Positions 1 to 5,330 of a stretch of DNA of 14,039 bases are shown piece after piece; position 1 is the first letter of the stretch, and every line of letters starts with the position of its first letter. The position numbers and the translations under genes are program-made. A model generated the notes under the pieces. It did no database searches. It saw only the letters and a program-made list of their open reading frames with translations, and was not told the origin of the DNA. Source of the stretch: VGEM01 sp033764265 (lineage in GTDB: Bacteria > Pseudomonadota > Alphaproteobacteria > Rhodospirillales > Rhodospirillaceae); contig JANRJB010000441.1 in NCBI GenBank assembly GCA_033764265.1, forward strand, positions 1-14,039, written 5' to 3'.

Positions 1-1
1 A

Positions 2-352
2 TACGCCCGCGGCTTGCACCAGGGCGACTGGGGCGGCACCGCCTTCGGCATCGACTACAACGCGGCGCCGTCGTTCGACGCCCTGCGCGGGTTCTACCGC
101 CATTCGTGCATGTGGAAAGCGCCGTGGCACTGCGATCCCGAACTCATGCCGATGTTGAACGAGGCGCTCGCCACCTTCGACCTCGACAAGCGCCGCGAAC
201 TGACGCGCGCGGTGTTGCGCCGGCAGCGCGACCAGGCACCCGGCATCCTGTTGCACGACTATGTCCGCTTCGACGCGGTGGCCCGCAACGCCAGCGGGTT
301 TTCGATCAACACCGGGTTCATCCCCTATGACGAAATCGACGTTAACCAATAG
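2..352 (+). CDS. Family-5 extracellular solute-binding protein, C-terminal fragment
   Basis: This is the last 116 codons of a gene that begins before the window, in the frame that starts at base 2 and stops at TAG 350-352. The fragment resembles the C-terminal lobe of SBP_bac_5 proteins, the periplasmic binding component of peptide, nickel or opine ABC importers. The visible signs are the MWKAPWHCDPEL stretch, a helix with FDLDKRRELTRAV (family members have a D-x-x-x-R region here), the APGILLHDY segment, and a terminal GF...IPYDEI. The fragment lacks the N-terminal signal peptide and most of the ligand site, so the substrate cannot be named. No transport permease or ATPase gene follows it, so any such partners would lie upstream. 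No terminator hairpin was seen behind the stop codon. Confidence 0.8.
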   Translation, partial: YARGLHQGDWGGTAFGIDYNAAPSFDALRGFYRHSCMWKAPWHCDPELMPMLNEALATFDLDKRRELTRAVLRRQRDQAPGILLHDYVRFDAVARNASGFSINTGFIPYDEIDVNQ

Positions 353-437
353 GCCGCCGAACCCGTCGATGCCGTCGCATCTTCATGGTTTGGCCACGAT
401 GTTTGTCCTAGACTCGGTCCGCTTGTGAGCGAGAGGC

Positions 438-443
438 GAGGGA
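438..443 (+). promoter_or_regulatory. Ribosome binding site deciding the GTG start at 449
   Basis: GAGGGA lies 5 nt before GTG 449-451. The longer reading frame could begin at GTG 425, but no purine-rich site stands at a suitable distance before that codon. Starting at 449 also puts the hydrophobic segment directly after a short basic N-terminus, as expected for a signal peptide. Confidence 0.6.
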
Positions 444-448
444 CCCCG

Positions 449-961
449 GTGCATCGTCCGCGTTACGTCTTGTTGTTGACTGCGATCCTGACCTCGTTCA
501 TCGCCGGCTGCGTGGGCCGCGAGGCGCGCGCCGACGACGACGAGGCGCGTGACGCGCTGGCGGTCGCGACCGCCGAGCTGCCGTGCGATCAGCGCCCCTA
601 TTCCATTCTGCTGACGGTGCGCAACGTCAAGAACGACATGGGCACCATCACCGTCGATCTGCACGGCGACGACCCCGAGCGTTGGAAGAAGAAAGGCGGC
701 AAGCTGGCCCGGCTGCGTTATCCGGCGACGGCGGGCGAAACGAAGGCGTGCATCCCGGTCGACGGACCGGGCCGTTACGCGCTCGCCGTCTATCACGATC
801 GCGACGGCGACGGAAAATTCGACAAGACCTGGATCGGCTTGCCCGACGAACCCTATGGCCTGTCCAACGACGCGCCGGTGCGCCTTGGCAATCCGCGCTA
901 CGACGAAGTCTCGTTCGAGGTGGCCGGGCCGAACGCGGCGGTGTTCACCACGCTGAATTGA
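449..961 (+). CDS. DUF2141 family exported protein, probable lipoprotein
   Basis: A 170-residue protein from GTG 449. The N-terminus is a short basic stretch (MHRPRY), then a hydrophobic core (VLLLTAILTSFIAG) ending at Cys21. The I-A-G-C sequence is an acceptable lipobox, so attachment to the outer or inner membrane by lipid is likely. Cleavage by signal peptidase I after ARA is the alternative. The mature part matches what I know of DUF2141: an early Cys, a beta-rich core with NVKNDMGTITVDLHGDD, and the conserved YALAVYHDRDGDGKFD...GLPDEPYGLSNDA region. DRDGDGKFD looks like a DxDxDG calcium loop. The function of the family is not known. The gene stops 4 bp before the stop codon of the opposing regulator gene, so the two transcripts converge without a visible terminator. 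Confidence 0.75.
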   Translation: MHRPRYVLLLTAILTSFIAGCVGREARADDDEARDALAVATAELPCDQRPYSILLTVRNVKNDMGTITVDLHGDDPERWKKKGGKLARLRYPATAGETKACIPVDGPGRYALAVYHDRDGDGKFDKTWIGLPDEPYGLSNDAPVRLGNPRYDEVSFEVAGPNAAVFTTLN

Positions 962-965
962 TCCT

Positions 966-1769
966 TCATCCGCCCAGTCGATGGCTGCCGACGACGCGGA
1001 ACAGGCTGCGAATCTCACCGCGCGGGCGCGTCACCGTGACCGGCGGATTGAGTTTGGCGCAGGTCACCGTCGCCGCGTCGGCGCCGACCAGCCGGCGGAC
1101 CGCGATGGCACCGCCGGCCTCGACCACCACCGCGTCGACGTTGGGCCCGTCGAGGCCGCGCGCCGGGCTGACATACAGCAGGTCGCCCGGGTCGTAGCGC
1201 GGAACCATGGACGCATCGGGCATCAGGATTGCGAAGGCGCGCGGATCGGCCGCCAGGAACGGCGGGCGCGTGGTTTTCAGCACGGCGCCTCGGAAGTCGC
1301 CGGCGGTGATGTCGATGCCGGCCGTCGCACCGGTCACCACGGGAATATCGCCCACGTCCGCGGCCGGCGCGGGCGATCCGAGCGGGGCAGAGGGCGCATC
1401 GCCGTGCCTGACCTGCGCGATCAATCCGCGCAGCGCCGGGTTGTGTTCCACCAGCGCGCGTTCGAACACGCCGACCACCGGGGCCAGTCCGGCGAGCGCC
1501 GCACGGTCAAGCGCGGCGTCCGAAACCTGCGCCAGCCGGTCGAAGGTGGCCAGCGCCAGGGCGAGCAGGGTGCGCTGGCTCAAGGTGTGGCGCACCGGAT
1601 GATGCATGAAGCGGTTGACGGTGGTGGGCGTCAAACCGGCGGCGCGGGCCAACGCGCTGGCCGACAGTCCAGTGGCGCGCATCATCGCAGCGACCAGCGC
1701 CCGCGTCTGATCCTGATGCGCCGTGACCGCCGTCGTGGCGTCGGGCGCGATCGGTCCGTGTCCATCCAT
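966..1769 (-). CDS. XRE-type HTH regulator with S24 (LexA/CI-like) C-terminal domain
   Basis: A 267-residue transcription regulator. Residues 23-70 form a helix-turn-helix (LSASALARAAGLTPTTVNRF). A long linker follows, then an S24 peptidase-fold domain (about 140-267) with MPDASMVPRYDPGDLLYVSP; Ser187 is at the position of the catalytic serine. The lysine expected in the VKRL motif is replaced: the protein reads IAVRRL, with Arg225 in its place. No clear Ala-Gly cleavage site was seen in the linker. Self-cleavage of the LexA/CI kind is therefore unlikely, and the domain probably dimerises or senses a signal. I chose ATG 1769 because AGGGGA lies 11 nt upstream on the minus strand; the longer TTG start at 1781 abuts that site. 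Three TAAAAAATA boxes in the upstream gap are possible operators. It resembles phage-type repressors, but no other phage gene is nearby. Confidence 0.75.
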   Translation of the reverse strand: MDGHGPIAPDATTAVTAHQDQTRALVAAMMRATGLSASALARAAGLTPTTVNRFMHHPVRHTLSQRTLLALALATFDRLAQVSDAALDRAALAGLAPVVGVFERALVEHNPALRGLIAQVRHGDAPSAPLGSPAPAADVGDIPVVTGATAGIDITAGDFRGAVLKTTRPPFLAADPRAFAILMPDASMVPRYDPGDLLYVSPARGLDGPNVDAVVVEAGGAIAVRRLVGADAATVTCAKLNPPVTVTRPRGEIRSLFRVVGSHRLGG

Positions 1770-1806
1770 GGCGATGTGCAATCCCCTGCACCCACGCTCT
1801 CAAACA

Positions 1807-1836
1807 ATAGTAAAAAATACATGACTTCAGCAGTAA
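1807..1836 (-). promoter_or_regulatory. Candidate promoter of the XRE/S24 regulator
   Basis: On the minus strand TTACTG (1836-1831) and TACTAT (1812-1807) are separated by 18 bp, a moderate match to a sigma-70 promoter. The -10 element overlaps the first TAAAAAATA box (1811-1819), so a protein binding there would block its own promoter. This is pattern matching only. Confidence 0.35.
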
Positions 1837-1937
1837 GATTTCTCGCCAAGATGCTCAAAAACTACCTTATCCGCTATGGGATCGTCGAAAATTTGCCATT
1901 AATGGTAAAAAATAGCTTGATAAGATGATAAAAAATA
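1811..1937. repeat. Three copies of TAAAAAATA, candidate operator array
   Basis: TAAAAAATA occurs at 1811-1819, 1906-1914 and 1929-1937, always in the same direction. Copies 1 and 2 share a longer core, AATRGTAAAAAATA. A perfect 10-bp palindrome, CCATTAATGG (1896-1905), directly abuts copy 2. Copy 1 overlaps the regulator's predicted -10 element. Copy 2 lies just upstream of the divergent -35 element, and copy 3 lies inside the spacer of that promoter. The arrangement suggests binding sites of the neighbouring XRE/S24 protein, which is an inference. The AT-rich composition alone raises the chance of A-tract repeats. Confidence 0.45.
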
Positions 1938-1945
1938 CGTATAGA
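1917..1945 (+). promoter_or_regulatory. Near-consensus sigma-70 promoter, divergent from the regulator
   Basis: TTGATA (1917-1922) and TATAGA (1940-1945) are separated by exactly 17 bp. Transcription would begin near 1952. The spacer contains the third TAAAAAATA box, so a repressor bound there would cover the promoter. No convincing coding sequence follows before the terminator at 2059-2090. Confidence 0.5.
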
Positions 1946-1951
1946 CGTGAT

Positions 1952-2090
1952 GTGGAATTACCAGCTTGAGGGGCGTCTGACGCCCGGCACAGCAGGTTGC
2001 TTCACGGCGGACGAGTTCGGTCCGTCTTTGTGTTATCGGTCCTCTCCTCTTGACACTCGCCCGCTTCGCACCCGCGAAGCGGGCTTTTTT
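1952..2090 (+). ncRNA. Candidate trans-acting small RNA of about 140 nt
   Basis: The stretch is bounded by the promoter at 1917-1945 and a strong intrinsic terminator. It contains a hairpin GGGCGT-CTG-ACGCCC (1971-1985) and a second one with arms CGGAC and GTCCG near 2008-2025. A pyrimidine-rich unpaired linker (TCCTCTCCTC, 2040-2049) resembles the anti-Shine-Dalgarno seeds of some alphaproteobacterial small RNAs. The reading frame running through it continues across the terminator and looks unlike a protein. I do not recognise it as 6S RNA, tmRNA or SRP RNA. The start is an estimate from the promoter. It could instead be an untranslated leader of folA with an attenuator, but nothing in it looks like a leader peptide. 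Confidence 0.4.
2059..2090 (+). terminator. Rho-independent terminator
   Basis: An 11-bp perfect stem, GCCCGCTTCGC (2059-2069) with GCGAAGCGGGC (2074-2084), closes a 4-nt loop ACCC and is followed by six T residues (2085-2090). There is no A-run on the left side, so it works on + strand transcripts only. The nearest + strand gene upstream ends at 961, so it most likely ends the small transcript starting near 1952. Confidence 0.9.
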
Positions 2091-2179
2091 CGCGTATCTG
2101 CGCCATCGCTTAATCCGCCGTTGCCCCGCCCGCCAATTCGCGGCACGGGTGCGTTCACCGCCAACCGCAGCCGAAAGTC

Positions 2180-2692
2180 ATGACACTATCGCCGCCCGCC
2201 GTCGCCCTGGTCGTCGCGATCGCCGCCGACGGCACCATCGGCCATCGGGGCCGCCTGCCCTGGCACATCCCGGCCGACCTCGCGCATTTCAAGCGCCTGA
2301 CGCTGGGCAAGCCGGTGGTGATGGGCCGCAAGACGTTCGTATCGATCGGCAGGCCGTTGCCGCGACGCACCAACATCGTGGTGACGCGCGATCCCGCCTG
2401 GCGCGCCGATGGCGTCGCGGTCGCCCACGACCTGCCGACCGCGCTTGCGTTGGCGTACGAAGACGCGCATCGCACCGGCACCGACGCGGTGATGGTGATC
2501 GGCGGGGCGGAGATCTACGCCCAGGCCTTGGCGCAGGCAGCGCGCATCTACTTGACCGAGGTTCACCGCGCCTACGCCGGCGACACGCGGCTCGCGCTGG
2601 ACCTGGGCGGCTGGACCGAAACCGCGCGGCAACGGTACCCGGGCGCCGACGGCGGCCCTGACTACAGCTTCGTCACGCTGGAGCGGGCCTGA
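2180..2692 (+). CDS. folA: Dihydrofolate reductase
   Basis: A 170-residue enzyme that reduces dihydrofolate to tetrahydrofolate with NADPH in the cytoplasm, feeding one-carbon units to thymidylate and purine synthesis. Visible family signs in order: LVVAIAADGTIG (10-21), the substrate-binding LPWHIPADLAHFK (26-38) with Asp33 matching the catalytic acid of E. coli Asp27, the NADPH-binding GRKTFVSIGRPLP (49-61), TNIVVTRD (64-71), and MVIGGAEIYAQAL (105-117). RIYLTEVHRAYAGDT matches the conserved C-terminal part. The length is normal. The gene starts about 90 bp after the terminator and has only a weak ribosome site. A thymidylate synthase gene, the common upstream partner, is not in this window. 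The folate-dependent PurN enzyme is encoded at 10077-10700. Confidence 0.95.
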   Translation: MTLSPPAVALVVAIAADGTIGHRGRLPWHIPADLAHFKRLTLGKPVVMGRKTFVSIGRPLPRRTNIVVTRDPAWRADGVAVAHDLPTALALAYEDAHRTGTDAVMVIGGAEIYAQALAQAARIYLTEVHRAYAGDTRLALDLGGWTETARQRYPGADGGPDYSFVTLERA

Positions 2693-2720
2693 TCGATGCG
2701 CACCGATCTTCGCTCCGAAC

Positions 2721-2749
2721 TTGCAATCATGCCAAAAATGGCATACAAT
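2721..2749 (+). promoter_or_regulatory. Toxin-antitoxin promoter with embedded operator
   Basis: TTGCAA (2721-2726) and TACAAT (2744-2749) are separated by 17 bp. The spacer holds a perfect inverted repeat, ATGCCA (2729-2734), AAAA, TGGCAT (2739-2744), whose right arm touches the -10 element. Operators within the promoter are typical of toxin-antitoxin operons, where the XRE antitoxin represses its own transcription. Transcription would start near 2756, leaving a leader of about 18 nt. Confidence 0.65.
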
Positions 2750-2773
2750 CCGAACTGGCGCCGAGGGTGACGC

Positions 2774-3163
2774 ATGAGCCGGCCCGACACCATCAAGTCA
2801 CTTCGGTGGATGGGGGACAGCCGGGAGAACCTGCGGTGCTTCCCGAAGTCAGTTCGCCGGCGTATCGGATTTGCGATCTATGCCGCGCAAGAAGGTGGAA
2901 AACTGTCTTTTGTAAAGCCGATGAGAGGGTTCGGTGGCGCGGGAGTATTGGAAATCGTCGTCGAATCGCACGGCAACGCGTATCGCGGCGTTTACGCGGT
3001 GAAATTCGCAAGTGCGGTTTACGTCCTTCACGTGTTCCAGAAAAAATCGAAGCGCGGCATCGCCACGCCGAAGGCCGAGCTGGATCTGATACGTGCTCGC
3101 CTAGCGCACGCAGAACAGGAGCATCGAGCATGGCTCGAAAAGAACCGGACTCCGTCGAAGTAA
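2774..3163 (+). CDS. HigB/Gp49-type (RelE superfamily) toxin
   Basis: A 129-residue basic protein of the phage-derived Gp49-like family (PF05973, COG4679), predicted ribosome-dependent or RNA-cleaving toxins of type II toxin-antitoxin systems. Family signs: an early RW (11-12), DSRENLRCFPKSVRRRIGFA (15-34), the glycine-rich KPMRGFGGAGVLEIV (48-62), YRGVY (70-74), and VYVLHVFQKKSKRGIATPK (82-100), which is the most conserved stretch. ATG 2774 is preceded by GAGGG at a 6-nt distance. The gene overlaps the antitoxin gene by 34 bp, giving the toxin-first order usual for higBA. The last 15 or so residues (EHRAWLEKNRTPSK) extend a little beyond what I expect for the family. The target has not been shown, and toxicity is an inference from the family and the operon. 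Confidence 0.85.
   Translation: MSRPDTIKSLRWMGDSRENLRCFPKSVRRRIGFAIYAAQEGGKLSFVKPMRGFGGAGVLEIVVESHGNAYRGVYAVKFASAVYVLHVFQKKSKRGIATPKAELDLIRARLAHAEQEHRAWLEKNRTPSK
3117..3121 (+). promoter_or_regulatory. Ribosome binding site of the antitoxin, inside the toxin gene
   Basis: AGGAG lies 8 nt before ATG 3130. It decides the antitoxin start: the same frame is open back to 2767, but that extension merely runs through the toxin gene in another frame and has no protein-like features. Confidence 0.75.
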
Positions 3164-3933
3164 CGGAATCAAGCGGCAATGTTTTTGCCGACCTCGGGTT
3201 TGACGATCCTGAGGAAGAATTGGCGCGTGCAAAGATCGCGCACGCTATCTTTGAGACGGTCAAGCGTCGCCGTCTAACGCAAAAAGCGGCGGCGCAACTC
3301 GCGGATGTCGACCAACCCAAGATATCGCGAATCTTGAATGGACATCTCGGGGGATTCTCAAGCGATCGGCTCATGCGCATCTTGCGCCGATTGGGCGGGT
3401 CAGCAGAAGTTGTCGCATCTCATGGTAAGATGCGAATCGCGCCCCGAACGAAGGCTGAAGCAAAGAAGGCGAGGACCGTCGGGCGGTCGAAGACCATTCG
3501 ACAAATTCTTGAGGAAGTTCGCAAACTTGCTCGGGCGTACTATCGCCAGACGGGAAAGCCGCTTGGCGTTACCGGAGAGCTCGGGGAGTACCTGGCCGCG
3601 AAACACTTGCGTTTGACGCTTGAGCGGGCGCGGACGGCAGGGTTCGATGCGAAGGACATGCGAGGACGCCGAGTCTCGATAAAGGCGAGAGTACTTCCCA
3701 ATCCAAGAAAAGTGGGGGGTCAGCGAATCGGCGCCCTCAAGTTCAACCAAGATTGGGATGACGTAATTCTTGTCATCATGGATCGTTCACTCGAACCACA
3801 TGCGATGTATCGGGCCGGCCGGAATCGCCTCGAATCGGCATTCGAATCTGATCCAAGGCATGATCCGAAAGTCGCCGAATTCGTGAGAATTGGTCGCAGG
3901 GTCTGGTCCGCGTCTGGTTCTCGCGCCACCTAA
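3130..3933 (+). CDS. XRE antitoxin (HigA-type) fused to a nuclease-like C-terminal domain
   Basis: A 267-residue two-part protein. Residues 14-95 are a complete COG5606-type antitoxin: SSGNVFADLGF, then a helix-turn-helix with LTQKAAAQLADVDQPKISRIL (49-69) and GGFSSDRLMRILRRLG. Such antitoxins are normally about 90-110 residues and end here. This one continues through a basic linker (100-121) into about 145 further residues. That part reads TGELGEYLAAKHL (148-160), GFDAKDMRGRRVSIKARVL (171-189), and later DVILVIMDRSLEPHAMYR. The spacing of Glu150/153, Asp173 and the S-I-K at 183-185 resembles PD-(D/E)XK nuclease-fold proteins, and the pattern reminds me of DUF6998. Ser183 stands where an acidic or Gln residue is usual, so catalysis is doubtful. 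The gene shares 4 bp with the convergent Mrp-type gene. Base composition is less GC-rich than the flanks, suggesting acquisition. Antitoxin assignment is firm; the C-terminal fold is an inference. Confidence 0.8.
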   Translation: MARKEPDSVEVTESSGNVFADLGFDDPEEELARAKIAHAIFETVKRRRLTQKAAAQLADVDQPKISRILNGHLGGFSSDRLMRILRRLGGSAEVVASHGKMRIAPRTKAEAKKARTVGRSKTIRQILEEVRKLARAYYRQTGKPLGVTGELGEYLAAKHLRLTLERARTAGFDAKDMRGRRVSIKARVLPNPRKVGGQRIGALKFNQDWDDVILVIMDRSLEPHAMYRAGRNRLESAFESDPRHDPKVAEFVRIGRRVWSASGSRAT

Positions 3934-5102
3934 ACCCTTCCGACGAGACCTTTGACCAGTCCTGAAATGGAAATCTTGGGCGCGGCTTTGCGCGGCTCGC
4001 CGGACAGCTTGGTCCAAATCCTGTCTGCGATGGCCATGTAGGCCTGGGCGTGCGGGCTGTCAGGCTCGGCCGCAACGATCGGCGTGCCGGCGTCGGACGT
4101 GAGCCTGATCTTCAGATCGAGCGGAATCTCGCCCAGGAAGTCGGCGTTCAGTTCATCGGCGGTGCGGTGGGCGCCGCCGTGCGCGAAGATGTCCTCGCGG
4201 TGTCCGCACTTGGGGCAGACGTAGTAGCTCATGTTCTCGATCAGCCCCAGGATCGGCACCTCGACGCGGCGGAACATGTTGAGGCCCTTGCGGGCGTCGA
4301 GCAGGGCAATGTCCTGCGGCGTGGAGACGATCACCGCGCCGGCCAGCGGCACGCGCTGGCTCATGGTCAGCTGGGTGTCGCCGGTGCCCGGCGGCATGTC
4401 GACCACCATGACGTCGATGCCGCTCCAGTCGCCAACCCAGTCGACGTCACGCAACAACTGTTCAAGCGCGCCCATCACCATCGGCCCGCGCCAGATGACC
4501 GGGTTGTCCTCGGCCAGCATGAAGCCGATCGACATCACCTTCACGCCGTGCGCCAGGATCGGAGTCACCTTCTTGCCGTCGGATTGCGGCTTCTGGCCGG
4601 CAACGCCGAACAGCCGGGGCACCGAGGGGCCGAAAATGTCGGCATCGAACAGCGCCACCTTGCGCCCCTGACGGGCAAGCGCCACGGCCAGGTTGGCCGC
4701 GGTCGTGGACTTGCCGACACCGCCCTTGCCCGAGGCCACGGCGACAACGTGTTTCACGCCGGCCAACTCGATCCGCGCGCCGGCCCGACCACCCGAAGCC
4801 GCGGCAGGGGTGGGCGGCGGCTTCGACTCTGCGTTCGCGGTCAACACCACGGTGGCAGTCAGCACGCCCGGCATGGCCTGCACCGCCTTTTCGGCGGCGG
4901 CGCGAACAGGCTCCAATTGCGGCCCCAGGCGGGCGGGTACGTCCAGCACCACGGTGACGTGGCCGTCTTTGGTCAGCACATCCTTCACCCAGCCGCGCGC
5001 CATCAGGTCCAGCCCGCCGGAACCCGAATCGATGGTCCTGAGGACGGTAGCGACGGCGTCGCGGTCGGGGCGGACTGTCGTGCCTGGCACGGGGCTGGTC
5101 AT
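3930..5102 (-). CDS. Mrp/ApbC/NBP35-type iron-sulfur cluster carrier ATPase
   Basis: A 390-residue cytoplasmic P-loop protein that binds a [4Fe-4S] cluster and hands it to target enzymes. Residues 12-90 form a DUF59/MIP18-like domain. An Ala/Pro-rich linker leads to the ATPase domain with the deviant Walker A GKGGVGKS (125-132), DADIFGPS, and VDMPPGTGD (234-242). The CPKC pair (Cys296, Cys299) that binds the cluster at the dimer interface is intact. C-terminal motifs LGEIPLD and AGTPIV are typical. The length is normal for the alphaproteobacterial form. The start ATG 5102 has only a weak ribosome site. The gene is divergent from hflK and convergent with the antitoxin gene, whose stop codon it overlaps by 4 bp. 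The names mrp and apbC are used variably for this family, so no symbol is given. Confidence 0.93.
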   Translation of the reverse strand: MTSPVPGTTVRPDRDAVATVLRTIDSGSGGLDLMARGWVKDVLTKDGHVTVVLDVPARLGPQLEPVRAAAEKAVQAMPGVLTATVVLTANAESKPPPTPAAASGGRAGARIELAGVKHVVAVASGKGGVGKSTTAANLAVALARQGRKVALFDADIFGPSVPRLFGVAGQKPQSDGKKVTPILAHGVKVMSIGFMLAEDNPVIWRGPMVMGALEQLLRDVDWVGDWSGIDVMVVDMPPGTGDTQLTMSQRVPLAGAVIVSTPQDIALLDARKGLNMFRRVEVPILGLIENMSYYVCPKCGHREDIFAHGGAHRTADELNADFLGEIPLDLKIRLTSDAGTPIVAAEPDSPHAQAYMAIADRIWTKLSGEPRKAAPKISISGLVKGLVGRV

Positions 5103-5183
5103 GGCTTCGGCCCAGTCTGGATTTCCGGTGTTGAATCGAGGTCTTAGGGCACCGATATCCTTCGGTGGCCCGGGTTCGATCGA

Positions 5184-5212
5184 TTGCGACCCCGGCGCGG
5201 GTGTCCTATAAG
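5184..5212 (+). promoter_or_regulatory. Promoter of the hflK-hflC-degP-holC operon
   Basis: TTGCGA (5184-5189) and TATAAG (5207-5212) are 17 bp apart. The same form recurs before ndk (TTGCGC-N17-TATAAG). Transcription would begin near 5219, giving a leader of about 110 nt before hflK. No clear promoter for the divergent Mrp-type gene was found in the shared 228-bp gap. Confidence 0.55.
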
Positions 5213-5330
5213 GCCATCAGGCGCTCTCGCAAGCGGTTTGTGGCCACGGCACGAGTTCACCCGGCCGCCCGTCGCCCGGACCGACGCCCGCGCCGTCACC
5301 ACCATTCGCACCATCCTGGACGCAGATTTC

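Noticed and set aside
390..414. Possible promoter before the DUF2141 gene
   Set aside because: TTGGCC and TAGACT are only 13 bp apart, too close for a sigma-70 promoter.
1821..1928. A 35-codon AT-rich frame in the gap after the XRE/S24 gene
   Set aside because: It begins at ATG 1821 and looks basic and amphipathic, but there is no ribosome site before it. It also overlaps the regulator's promoter region and the operator-like boxes.
1947..2183. A 78-codon frame across the small-RNA region
   Set aside because: It reads straight through the strong terminator into the folA start and shows no ribosome site or protein-like pattern.
2767..3129. Upstream in-frame extension of the antitoxin
   Set aside because: It covers the toxin gene in another frame, while AGGAG before ATG 3130 and the family N-terminus mark the true start.
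4050..5147. Long + strand frame opposite the Mrp-type gene
   Set aside because: The frame exists only because of high GC at codon ends; the minus strand encodes a complete Mrp-type ATPase.
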